From Aporhodopirellula sallentina SM41 (GTDB taxonomy: Bacteria; Planctomycetota; Planctomycetia; Pirellulales; Pirellulaceae), in assembly GCF_000346505.1 (NCBI RefSeq), contig NZ_ANOH01000144.1:1-35368 (forward strand): 35,368 bases of DNA. The letters run 5' to 3'. Position numbers and translations under genes: made by a program. Within the stretch, counting starts at the first letter, position 1; each line of letters opens with the position of its first letter. The notes under the pieces are model-generated. The model was not told where the DNA came from, ran no database searches, and saw nothing but the letters and a program-made list of their open reading frames with translations. Shown one piece after another: positions 8,679 through 16,348 of this stretch.

Positions 8679-9791
8679 TTAAGATTGCAATCCCTCCGCA
8701 ATGGTAGCGATGAGATTATCACTGAAGTTTTCGCTGCTGAACCGTATTGCTCGCCTTCGTGCTTGCTTACTGAGCCTGTAAGCCAACGCCGGATCTTCTT
8801 TCAGTCGCAAGATTGCTCTCGTCAAATCGTCCACTCTATTGCTGCTGACCAACAAACCACTTACTTCTGGTTCGATAGCCTCGGCCGGCCCACCCGGTAT
8901 CGAGGCGATTACTGGTAGGCCAATCGCCATGGCTTCAGGCACTACAATTCCGAATGGTTCTCGGTCTGCTGAATGAACAAACACATCCATTGTTCTCATC
9001 CAATCTGCTATGTTACGCTGGCTCCCAGGCAACATTACGTGCTCAGATATGCCAAGCTGAGCAATTCGTTCTTGAAGTAGGTTTTCGTAGTGCGGCTCGA
9101 GTTCATGCCGTCCGCCCACGATTACACAAAATACATCTTCGTGCTTTTTACGAACTTGCCTAATTGAATCGACTAGCGTATCAAAGCCTTTCCAATGCTG
9201 CATGCGACCGACACTTCCAATGACAAAGCTGCTATTAGGTATTCCAAATTCGTTTCGTAGATTCTGCTTAGAAGCGTTTTCTTGGGTGAATTTGTTTGCG
9301 TCATATGGTGGGTAGAGAGGAGAGTCTGCAACTTTAATTCGATGTTGACGCATCTGGTCTCTCGTGAATTTCGAGTTTGCAATCGCGTGTGAGTGTGGAA
9401 GGCACTTGCATAATCGTGTAATAGCTCCTCCGTCGATGTTGGATCTTTGCCACCACAGGCTTTTGGCGATAGCAATACTCGCTGGACTTGCGTAGAGTTG
9501 GGCAAAGTCTGTCCAGGCAAACACTACTGCGGGGCGTTCGGATTGAATGAACTTTCGAAGTTCCGAAACAACCGCAAATGTCTTTTTAAGGTTTCTGGTT
9601 CTTGAACGTTCAATTAGTCGAAATGGTACATTAAGACTGTGCGCAATATTCACCAAGGGGCCGTCTTCTAGGAAGGCATATGAAATGTCGTTAGAATGTG
9701 CTGTTTGGTATAGTAATACTTCCAGCACGCGTTCTGTTCCTCCAAAAAGCCCTGCTGTCGGTGAAACGACCATTATTTTCGGGTAAGACAT
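8679..9791 (-). CDS. Glycosyltransferase family 4 (GT-B fold)
   Basis: The 370-residue protein begins KIMVVSPTAGLFGGTERVLE, with the GGTE acceptor-side signature at about residues 17-20. The donor domain has IGSVGRMQHWKGFDTLV near 191-207 and the E-x7-E pair EPFGIVVPE at 278-286, followed by AMAIGLPVIASIPGGPAEAI. All GT4 hallmarks are present and the length is normal, so it is probably active. Its base composition is visibly more AT-rich than that of the exporter and fusion genes at 22-27 kb, hinting at separate ancestry. A 134-base gap separates it from the upstream GT2 gene and a 298-base gap follows it, so it is less tightly packed than most of the cluster. Confidence 0.9.
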   Translation of the reverse strand: MSYPKIMVVSPTAGLFGGTERVLEVLLYQTAHSNDISYAFLEDGPLVNIAHSLNVPFRLIERSRTRNLKKTFAVVSELRKFIQSERPAVVFAWTDFAQLYASPASIAIAKSLWWQRSNIDGGAITRLCKCLPHSHAIANSKFTRDQMRQHRIKVADSPLYPPYDANKFTQENASKQNLRNEFGIPNSSFVIGSVGRMQHWKGFDTLVDSIRQVRKKHEDVFCVIVGGRHELEPHYENLLQERIAQLGISEHVMLPGSQRNIADWMRTMDVFVHSADREPFGIVVPEAMAIGLPVIASIPGGPAEAIEPEVSGLLVSSNRVDDLTRAILRLKEDPALAYRLSKQARRRAIRFSSENFSDNLIATIAEGLQS

Positions 9792-9925
9792 GCTGTACTT
9801 AGCATAAAAGTTTGTGAGTGTGTCTCTGGCGATTCACCGCGTCTGCTACGTGTCGGATTTTGGTCCTACTATGCTCGCGTGGTGTTTGTGAACGTAAGTA
9901 GCCGGAGAACTGAAAAATCGGCAAT

Positions 9926-10957
9926 CTAGCTTGCGTGTTCGATCCGAAGGATATAAGTCCGAAGTGCTGCTAGGCGTCCAAGCAGCGTTGCCCGGAAGCG
10001 GGGGTAGAACGGTGCGGTTCCTCGAGCTCGATACTCGAAAATTCGAAAAATGCCGGGGCAGGTCTTTGATCCTATTAGCAATTGCCAAAGAGTTATCCTG
10101 AGGCAGTCTAGTCGAGATCCGTGCTTTATCACCACTAGCGTTTCGTTATGGGCGATGTCGGAAGTCCCGTGTGCGTCAAATACTCCGCGGTGGACCGAAT
10201 CATTGTCATGCCTAGGAGCAACGTGGTGTACGACCTGGACCGAAGGGTCAAACAGCATCCGATACCCGGCCCGTCGTGTTTGTAGGGCCAACGCCAGTTC
10301 CCAATTGACCTGGGCGCCGGTGCCCGCCAGTCCTTTCTCAAATCCATGCTCTCTCAAAAAGTCGCCGCGGAACAGGCAATTTGATCCTCGCAGAACATCA
10401 ACAAGGCGAGTTTCACCTCCGCCTCGATGATGATTGCCCGTGATTCGCCCGTAAGCATGGATCCGTCCGACGTCGTCGACGAGTGTTTCGCTACGACGCA
10501 TCTCGGGATGATCCATCAGTAGGTCGCGTCCCGCCGCGGCGACCGCTGCCGGCCTTGTTTCCAAATGGCTTATCATTGTTTCCAACCAATGGCAGGGCAG
10601 TTCGACGTCATCGTCCAGGAATCCAACCATCTCGGATCGACATTGCTGCAAACAACTGTTCATTGAACCAACGACGCCTACTCCCCGAGCCACCACCAAA
10701 GTCACATTCAAAGAAGATTCAAACTCGACGAGAACAGGAGGACTGACTTGATCATCCAAACGGATCCCGACTAAGACGTTCGCCGGCAACGTGGTCTGTG
10801 ATGCAAGAGCCATAAGGCAACGTCTCAGGTGATTAGGACGCTTGAGAGTCGGTACAATAAGCTCAACAGAGCTCACCTCTGTCGCGACGCCTGGAGCGGG
10901 TTGGCGGGGCGAGACCTCGATATCGGACATGCAAAATTTGGACAGTATGCGTTTCAC
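9926..10957 (-). CDS. Glycosyltransferase family 2 (GT-A fold)
   Basis: The 343-residue protein has a polar leader of about 30 residues, then VELIVPTLKRPNHLRRCL, the first strand and helix of a GT-A fold. The metal/nucleotide motif is VGFLDDDVELP at about 111-121, where the DDD triad replaces DxD. An acceptor-side segment follows with LRGSNCLFRGDFLREHGFE and TGAQVNWELALALQ. The overall pattern is that of rhamnosyl/galactofuranosyl-type GT2 enzymes, but the sugar cannot be assigned. Codon 10 (MSDIEVS, 10930) is an alternative start. It lies 61 bases after the start end of the upstream sulfotransferase's stop-side gap, in the same direction as its neighbours. Confidence 0.9.
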   Translation of the reverse strand: MKRILSKFCMSDIEVSPRQPAPGVATEVSSVELIVPTLKRPNHLRRCLMALASQTTLPANVLVGIRLDDQVSPPVLVEFESSLNVTLVVARGVGVVGSMNSCLQQCRSEMVGFLDDDVELPCHWLETMISHLETRPAAVAAAGRDLLMDHPEMRRSETLVDDVGRIHAYGRITGNHHRGGGETRLVDVLRGSNCLFRGDFLREHGFEKGLAGTGAQVNWELALALQTRRAGYRMLFDPSVQVVHHVAPRHDNDSVHRGVFDAHGTSDIAHNETLVVIKHGSRLDCLRITLWQLLIGSKTCPGIFRIFEYRARGTAPFYPRFRATLLGRLAALRTYILRIEHAS

Positions 10958-11018
10958 AACTAGGTAGGAATGTTGTGCAGAGTAATCGCGTCACGCAGAT
11001 TCGACAATCGAATGATTT

Positions 11019-11891
11019 CTACCAGTCGACTACTTCCTCATATCCCATTTGGATCAGCAATTTGTTCCATCGCCCGTTGAGAGCTGTCTTAAAATGCTGG
11101 ATATGTTCTTCTTCGAATTTTTCTCTCCAATCTCCTACGATCCCTTTCCGTAGGAATGCGCTTGACACTTCCTTGCCTGGTGCACGTTGGGAGACTCGGC
11201 TAAAATCGTGTCTCTCAGCTACGTGTTTGTATTGCTTCGCGCAGTAGTCGTTTTCAATATTGAGTGCACGTGCGACGGAATGCAACTCTGCCGGGCAGTC
11301 ATTTTTGAGGTGTTCGTAGTGTACCCGGGCGGTGGCAGGAAAATTCCACCAGTACTCAGCACGCTCAAGATTGTAATCTCGTTCCAACTCAAAATGCAGG
11401 CGTTCTTTGAAAGGCAGTTGTTTTATCTCTTGCTGATAACCGCCTGCTTCGGTAGGAAGGTGGGTTCCGAAGTGAACCATTGAAACACATGCATCTCGAA
11501 GGTCGCGGTGGACCGACACAAATTTGCAGATTGGAAGAATGTCCGGATGTATGTTTTTATGCGTTTTGAATAGCCATCGACCTTTTGAAGACGACACGAA
11601 ATTGGCTGCGGACGCAGATGTAAAGGTGTCGGTGTATCCCCTGGTACGCATCGAGCGTGGTATTACTAGACCCTCAAAATCGTATTGCGGCTTTAATAGT
11701 GTCTCGAGCATCTGGAACAGCCAAGTTGATCCAACCTTGTGCGGTGATCCGACGATCACTATTAAGGGAGGCTGGGTTCTATACCTAACATAACGCCCTA
11801 TTGAAAATGGGGAAATCGCAGTTCTAAAACGAGTGAAACGGTGGGTTCGATGTAACTTGACAAGTTTTGAAAGTTTCTGGTTCAGTCGCAT
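11019..11891 (-). CDS. Sulfotransferase family protein (PAPS-dependent type)
   Basis: The 290-residue protein shows VGSPHKVGSTWLFQML at about residues 47-62. This matches the 5'-phosphosulfate-binding loop of sulfotransferases, with VGSTWL in place of the usual SGTTWL. KFVSVHRDLRDACVSM at about 123-138 matches the 3'-phosphate-binding segment with its conserved Arg and Ser. FKTHKNI at about 108-114 would correspond to the region of the catalytic base. It is expected to transfer sulfate from PAPS to a sugar hydroxyl. Its stop region is followed by a GT2, and its ATG at 11891 lies one base after the upstream TAA (TAA-C-ATG), so it is translationally linked to the acetyltransferase. It is only distantly similar to the two paralogous sulfotransferases at 14.6 and 16.3 kb. 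Confidence 0.85.
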   Translation of the reverse strand: MRLNQKLSKLVKLHRTHRFTRFRTAISPFSIGRYVRYRTQPPLIVIVGSPHKVGSTWLFQMLETLLKPQYDFEGLVIPRSMRTRGYTDTFTSASAANFVSSSKGRWLFKTHKNIHPDILPICKFVSVHRDLRDACVSMVHFGTHLPTEAGGYQQEIKQLPFKERLHFELERDYNLERAEYWWNFPATARVHYEHLKNDCPAELHSVARALNIENDYCAKQYKHVAERHDFSRVSQRAPGKEVSSAFLRKGIVGDWREKFEEEHIQHFKTALNGRWNKLLIQMGYEEVVDW

Positions 11892-11892
11892 G

Positions 11893-12540
11893 TTAACCTC
11901 GTTTTCGAATCATCCTGGCTGGCACACCGGCCCAAACTTCGTTAGGGCCGATAGAGCGATTTACTACTGATGCGGCTGCGACGATAGCTCCGTCACCAAT
12001 GGTGACTCCCTTGAGGATGGTTGCGTTCACGCCAATCCACACGTTGTCTTTGATCGAAATGGGTTTGGAATTGTTTTCCTGCTGCCTCATGAGGCACCCT
12101 AGATCAGATCCATGGTCATGGTCGATCATTTTAACACCGGAAGCTATTAGGCAGTCATCGCCCACGTTGAGTTGGCAGCGGATGTTGAATTCGCATCCGC
12201 GTCCGATAAAGACGTGATTACCGAATTGTATTGACGGTCCAGGAGTCCAGTAATGATCGTAGTTGAAGAAGACGTCTGGCTGAATGATACATTCCTTGCC
12301 GATTGCAAGTTGATGCGGCCAAGTGCACATGGTGCTCGCCGGAATACTTGTGCCATGGCCAATGGAAGCTCCTCGGATTCGCATTATGGCAGACCGAACT
12401 GCATTGGTCGGCCTTGGTAGCAGTGCGATGCGACGCATCAAACGCTGCCCAAATTCTCGAACGACATTGCGTTCTGGTTCGTTGTCCACAATCGGTGACG
12501 AGTTCGTTAATGACTGCCTGGGAGTATTCACATGGAGCAT
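11893..12540 (-). CDS. Hexapeptide-repeat (left-handed beta-helix) O-acetyltransferase, WcaF/maltose-acetyltransferase-like
   Basis: With the ATG at 12540 the product is 215 residues. The C-terminal two thirds are hexapeptide repeats, including IQFGNHVFIGRGCEFNIRC, NVGDDCLIASGVKMIDHDHG and ISIKDNVWIGVNATILKGV. They end in GDGAIVAAASVVNRSIG and the cap VWAGVPARMIRKRG. IDHDHG contains the His typical of this acetyl-CoA-dependent family. It probably acetylates the polysaccharide or a precursor sugar. The open frame continues to 12792, but that part lies inside the upstream GT2 gene. The chosen start follows the GT2 stop by one base (TGA-C-ATG), the same spacing as at the next junction downstream. 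Confidence 0.87.
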   Translation of the reverse strand: MLHVNTPRQSLTNSSPIVDNEPERNVVREFGQRLMRRIALLPRPTNAVRSAIMRIRGASIGHGTSIPASTMCTWPHQLAIGKECIIQPDVFFNYDHYWTPGPSIQFGNHVFIGRGCEFNIRCQLNVGDDCLIASGVKMIDHDHGSDLGCLMRQQENNSKPISIKDNVWIGVNATILKGVTIGDGAIVAAASVVNRSIGPNEVWAGVPARMIRKRG

Positions 12541-12541
12541 G

Positions 12542-13453
12542 TCAGAAGCCAAATTTCGGTGGGGCGCCGTGCTCGGATACGTGCTTCTTCCAAAACGGAC
12601 TACGCGGCCGACGACTCCACTTGCGAACCCACCTTGGAGTGTTGTAGACGACGATACCCCATTCGCCAAGAAATTTGAACGCGGCTTGCACATTGTCAGA
12701 GGACCAATGTTGATTGCGGAATCGCGATTGAATGATCCGAAGTGAGTGCCAAGGTAGTCGCCACAGCACGGTGAAAGGGGACGCCCCCACATCCATCGAG
12801 AAGATTGCTTTGCCTTCCCATTTTCTAGCTAGCCCCGCCGCGTTGCCTACGGGGCGAAGAGGGTGTTTCACGATGGCGCAGGGGACAAACAATATCGCCC
12901 CCCCAGAATTTTCTAGACGTGCAAAGAACTCGGTGTCTTCGATTGCGGCACTTGGGAAACGTTCGTCGAAGCCGCCAACTTGCAGAAGAATCTCGCGATG
13001 GATAGCGAAATTTGCCGAGATACGAGCGTCACCTAGTGGGTTATGGGGAGCTTCCCAGAGAAGCGATGGTGGTTCGCCAATCCGTAAAGTGGGACCTTGA
13101 AAGGCTGAGAACGATTTTTCTGTTTGAAACGCAATGCATTTGTCATACGCGGTGAGTAAACCCGATTCAGGAAGGCAATCGTCGTCGATGAATACGATCC
13201 AGTCATGCACCGCCTGGCTGGCGCCATGATTGCGATTGGCAGCGGGGCCTTTCGCTGGGCCCGACGTCCAACGAGCCCAGGCAAATTCGTTCGAAACGAG
13301 CTCCTTTGCTGAGACGTGTCTGCCATCGTCGCTTACGATGACCTCATAGTCCTCGGCCGGAAAGGATTGCACATTTGGAGCGAGCCTCTTGAGGCACTCG
13401 CTCAACTCTTCGGGACGGTTGTAGGTAGGGATGACCACAGAGAATTTTGTCAT
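12542..13453 (-). CDS. Glycosyltransferase family 2 (GT-A fold)
   Basis: The 303-residue protein starts MTKFSVVIPTYNRPEELSEC, a textbook GT2 N-terminus. It has EVIVSDDG at about 37-44 for the nucleotide pocket and WIVFIDDDCLPE at about 85-96 for the metal-binding acidic motif. An acceptor region follows with GGFDERFPSAAIEDTEFFARL, in which ED matches the usual catalytic-base position. The ATG at 13453 overlaps the TGA of the upstream GT4 (ATGA), which decides the start. The longer frame to 13729 is a shadow of that GT4. It is an ordinary cytoplasmic glycosyltransferase of unknown donor. Confidence 0.9.
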   Translation of the reverse strand: MTKFSVVIPTYNRPEELSECLKRLAPNVQSFPAEDYEVIVSDDGRHVSAKELVSNEFAWARWTSGPAKGPAANRNHGASQAVHDWIVFIDDDCLPESGLLTAYDKCIAFQTEKSFSAFQGPTLRIGEPPSLLWEAPHNPLGDARISANFAIHREILLQVGGFDERFPSAAIEDTEFFARLENSGGAILFVPCAIVKHPLRPVGNAAGLARKWEGKAIFSMDVGASPFTVLWRLPWHSLRIIQSRFRNQHWSSDNVQAAFKFLGEWGIVVYNTPRWVRKWSRRPRSPFWKKHVSEHGAPPKFGF

Positions 13454-14649
13454 ATTACTGCTCTGTTCAATGGTGTTTGCTCGCCCACGCGTCGGTTCCA
13501 TACTTCGAAGTGACGCTCGAAGATCCTTTCCGCTGTGTACTCCGCACAAACGGCGTTCAGCCCTGAGCGTCCTAGCGTTTCCGCCTCTGCGGGCGTGGCA
13601 AGTATGTTTGCGATTGCTTTCTTTACCTCTCCGACCGATCCGTCGGTGCTGATGCCGCCCCGGTGCCGGTTGACGAGTTCTTGTGATGCCGGTGCGGCGC
13701 CACAGATGACCGGTTTGCCGTACGCCCACGCTTCCACGTAGACGATGCCAAACGACTCCGCTTCGCTCGGAAGTGCAAACACATCGCAGGCGGCGAGTGC
13801 GTCGTGTTTGACCGCGTCTTCGGCGGCGCCGAGGTCGAGATCCACTTCCTTCGGCAGCGATGGGTAGGGCGGTTCGAGATCTCTTCCGATGGAGACGAGC
13901 GTCACCGGAGTTCCTGCGTGGTTGAGTTCGGCAACGGCATTCCGGAGAGCATGGTAGCCCTTCGCGTTCGATTTTCGTCCAACGAATAGGATAACTTTGC
14001 GATCGCCGAGTTCATGCTCTTTGCGAAATCGATCAGCGTCTCCCGGATAGTTGTCCGGTGCGGCGCATCCACAGCGAACGAGCACAGACGCTGAAACGCC
14101 CTTCTCCCGCAGGTGTTTGCCCTCGTAGTCGGACTGAACAAAAACACCGTCCATTTTGCGATAGAGGTCGATGTCGAGTGGAGCGTCACCCCATTGTCGT
14201 GGGTGCACAGCGGGCCAACACGTGGCGAGCTTTTTCTGTTCACGAGCGGCTTGTAACAGCGGAAAGCCTACGAGATCCCATCCGGTTCCCACAAAATGAA
14301 CAACATCGCACTTGCTGACCGCGTTGCCGCACCAAGCCGAACCTTGCCATTGGGCCGCAGTTCGAGAAAGGAAACGCACCTGGGGGCGCGTCATTACGGG
14401 TAAGAGACGATTGATCCGTGGTCGCCAATGGGATTCCAAAGTCACGTTCTGGGCCGGTGCGGCACCGTTCCAGAAAACCTGATGTGCGTTGCCGGTGAGT
14501 TCGTTCGTGAGCATCCGTATGTACGACTCAAGACCGCCATGGTTGTTCACATTTACCAACGTGAATATGCCCACACGCAGTGGTTTCTCTTTGCGAACGT
14601 TTTCGGATCCAAACGTTTCGCTCGATGTGGATGTGTTCGTAACTAACAC
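13450..14649 (-). CDS. Glycosyltransferase family 4, intact copy of a duplicated module
   Basis: With a GTG start at 14649 the protein has 399 residues. It shows PLRVGIFTLVNVNNHGGLES near 23-42 (the GT4 acceptor loop with HGGLES), ILFVGRKSNAKGYHAL near 220-235 and the E-x7-E pair ESFGIVYVE at 298-306. The GTG start is chosen for two reasons. It overlaps the upstream sulfotransferase stop as GTGTTAG, and the same GTGTTAG junction is preserved at the second, truncated copy of this gene at 16348. An ATG start at 14727 would lie deep inside the sulfotransferase gene. The gene has a paralogue fragment about 1.7 kb upstream, which shares HGGLESYIRML and the preceding strand. Confidence 0.87.
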   Translation of the reverse strand: MLVTNTSTSSETFGSENVRKEKPLRVGIFTLVNVNNHGGLESYIRMLTNELTGNAHQVFWNGAAPAQNVTLESHWRPRINRLLPVMTRPQVRFLSRTAAQWQGSAWCGNAVSKCDVVHFVGTGWDLVGFPLLQAAREQKKLATCWPAVHPRQWGDAPLDIDLYRKMDGVFVQSDYEGKHLREKGVSASVLVRCGCAAPDNYPGDADRFRKEHELGDRKVILFVGRKSNAKGYHALRNAVAELNHAGTPVTLVSIGRDLEPPYPSLPKEVDLDLGAAEDAVKHDALAACDVFALPSEAESFGIVYVEAWAYGKPVICGAAPASQELVNRHRGGISTDGSVGEVKKAIANILATPAEAETLGRSGLNAVCAEYTAERIFERHFEVWNRRVGEQTPLNRAVI

Positions 14650-15413
14650 CCTGATGCTCGAATGTTGTTGAGGAATTCGACGACGTTTGCGTGTTGTGTA
14701 AGCTCCCTTTGCTTGTCGCGACACCAACGATGTGTCGACAAGCTAGGGCAGGAAACGACTCGTTTTTTGGGCTGCGTTTGTACCGGCAAGCCGAGCGCGT
14801 TGATGAATTCGCGGAAGGTGTCTCGTCGTGAGATGACGTCCATTTGGGCAACGGCGACCATGAGTTCCCCGTCTCTCGCGGCTCCGTGATAGACACGAAA
14901 GGCGGGCGGTGTTGAATCCAGAAAGTCTTCCTGGTAGTCGATGCCACAATACTCTGCGATTGCGGTGGCATTCTTTCGAGGTTGCAGTTGCGGATAGCTA
15001 TTCCAGTCGATACCGCAAAAGTGTTCGGCCAGCGTTTGCGTGGATGCGTTGAGGACCTCGTCCCGTGTTCCAAAGTGAAAACTGCTATCGGGGTTGCTGA
15101 TGTTGTGAAAATACTCCGAAATGCAGATTTCATCGAATGGGCGAACAAGCGTGAGCACACGTTGAAATGGGCGTCGGATACAGTCACGAACTTCATCGAG
15201 TCCTAACTCTCCGGAATGACATTTGACGGTGAAATGTGCCATCGTTGGAGGGACACTTTGGATGTCGCTGAGGTCAGCACCGCTGCTGAACCGCGACTCG
15301 CAAAGTCGGTCAAATAACTTTGTCGACCCGACACGATGAGGCGTGTACACGATCGAAATCTGGTTGCCTAAGAACGTGGAGGCTAATCCTCTGAGAACTG
15401 CTTGTGCGACCAT
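14643..15413 (-). CDS. Putative sulfotransferase, intact copy 1 of a paralogous pair
   Basis: The 256-residue protein begins MVAQAVLRGLASTFLGNQIS. At about residues 24-34 it has TPHRVGSTKLF, resembling a 5'-phosphosulfate loop. LTLVRPFDEICISEYF at about 87-102 is in the position and style of the 3'-phosphate-binding motif (Arg then Ser). It is shorter and more diverged than the sulfotransferase at 11 kb, so the family call is good but not certain. It is clearly paralogous along its whole length to the gene at 16.3 kb. Shared stretches include GLASTF, AHFTVKCHSG, RPFQR and VLNASTQ. The frame runs upstream to 15614, but similarity to the paralogue begins at the ATG at 15413. It overlaps the following GT4 by 7 bases. 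Confidence 0.75.
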   Translation of the reverse strand: MVAQAVLRGLASTFLGNQISIVYTPHRVGSTKLFDRLCESRFSSGADLSDIQSVPPTMAHFTVKCHSGELGLDEVRDCIRRPFQRVLTLVRPFDEICISEYFHNISNPDSSFHFGTRDEVLNASTQTLAEHFCGIDWNSYPQLQPRKNATAIAEYCGIDYQEDFLDSTPPAFRVYHGAARDGELMVAVAQMDVISRRDTFREFINALGLPVQTQPKKRVVSCPSLSTHRWCRDKQRELTQHANVVEFLNNIRASGC

Positions 15414-15510
15414 TGTTGTTGATATTTCTAAATGAATGTCTTCGAGGATCGAATCAATGCTGAATCGAGTTCTCTCACATGCTGGTGACGATGCACCGAC
15501 AACGAGCGAA

Positions 15511-16206
15511 TCATCTGCCCGTACCACAGGCCATGGTATAGATACTTCGCGCGACAGAGCGATATCCAAGAAAACTATTGGGTTTGTGCTTGATACACTG
15601 CATCGCGAACCCAAATGCCTCCCGTCCTTGGCCTTCTTCTGCCGTCATCCATGATGCCTGATGGGCGAAATTGAGGAGGTAGTCCGAAGGAAGTGGATTG
15701 CGACGGTTGTAGGCCGCTAGCGAGTGGTGTTTGGGGCTCGCCTGGGCAGCAGACGAGGTCGCTCCCATGGATTGGTTGTGAATCCGATAGCAGAGAAGAG
15801 GCTCGTCGAGATTCGCAAGACGCGATATTTCCGAAGCACGAAGATAAAGGTCAAAATCTTGCGAAGCCCCCGTCGTACTTTCGTACTGCCGAAGCAACTC
15901 CATCACCGATCCACGTATCATCGCCGAGGGATGTGTCAGACCGCATCCAAACGTCAATAGTTTGTTGATGATTTGATCATGCTTGAGGGGATAAGCCAAT
16001 TCGCCGATTTCGTTGTCGGACTCATCGATAAGTGTGCTCGTCGTGCCTAAGATCCCGATGTCAGGAAGTTGCGACATGACCTCGAGTTGACGTTGAAAGC
16101 GGTTGGGCGCGGAGATGTCGTCGCAGTCTATTCTCGCGATATAGATCGAGTTGCAGTGTGCGAGCCCCGTGTTCAGTGCGTGGTTGACACCTTTTCGCAA
16201 GACCAC
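15511..16206 (-). pseudogene. GT2 glycosyltransferase lacking its N-terminal third
   Basis: From a GTG at 16206 this frame gives 231 residues that match only the later part of a GT2 enzyme: GVNHALNTGLA, YIARIDCDDISAPNRFQRQ (the acidic DxDD motif), PDIGILGTTSTLIDESDNEI, then HPSAMIRG and ASQDFDLYLRASE. The first strand (VSVIxPxYN), the DDGS-type motif and about 70-80 residues normally in front are missing. Directly upstream, in another frame, is the N-terminus of a GT4 gene, so a deletion seems to have joined two genes near 16200-16220. The remaining frame is undamaged for 231 codons, so a truncated protein may still be made, but it should not bind nucleotide sugar normally. Confidence 0.75.
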
Positions 16207-16348
16207 GCATCAGCATCCGAATGTACGACTCTAGTCCACCATGTTTGCCTGCCGTATTCAACGAGAAGATGCCGACCCGGGGCCTGTTGCCCTTGCTAGC
16301 TCCGCCGGCCTGCGATGGGACATGAGAACGCGGCTGTTCAGCTAACAC
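16206..16348 (-). pseudogene. N-terminal remnant of a GT4 gene, truncated paralogue of the gene at 13450-14649
   Basis: Starting at the GTG at 16348, about 45 codons match the N-terminus of the intact GT4. RPRVGIFSLN corresponds to LRVGIFTLVN, and HGGLESYIRML is identical in both. The upstream junction with the sulfotransferase stop (GTGTTAG) is also the same. Beyond IRML the similarity to the GT4 ends and the DNA switches, in a different frame, to the interior of a GT2 gene. The original frame then runs on to 16061 as meaningless sequence. The donor-binding domain is absent, so no glycosyltransferase activity is expected. Confidence 0.75.

Noticed and set aside
12541-12792. N-terminal extension of the hexapeptide acetyltransferase frame
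   Set aside because: It lies inside the GT2 gene in another frame and has no resemblance to the family; the ATG at 12540 sits one base after the GT2 stop.
13454-13729. N-terminal extension of the GT2 frame at 12542
   Set aside because: Arg-rich shadow of the upstream GT4 gene; the GT2 fold begins exactly at MTKFSVVIPTYN.
15414-15614. N-terminal extension of sulfotransferase copy 1
   Set aside because: Partly overlaps the GT2 fragment and has no counterpart in the paralogue, whose similarity begins at the ATG at 15413.
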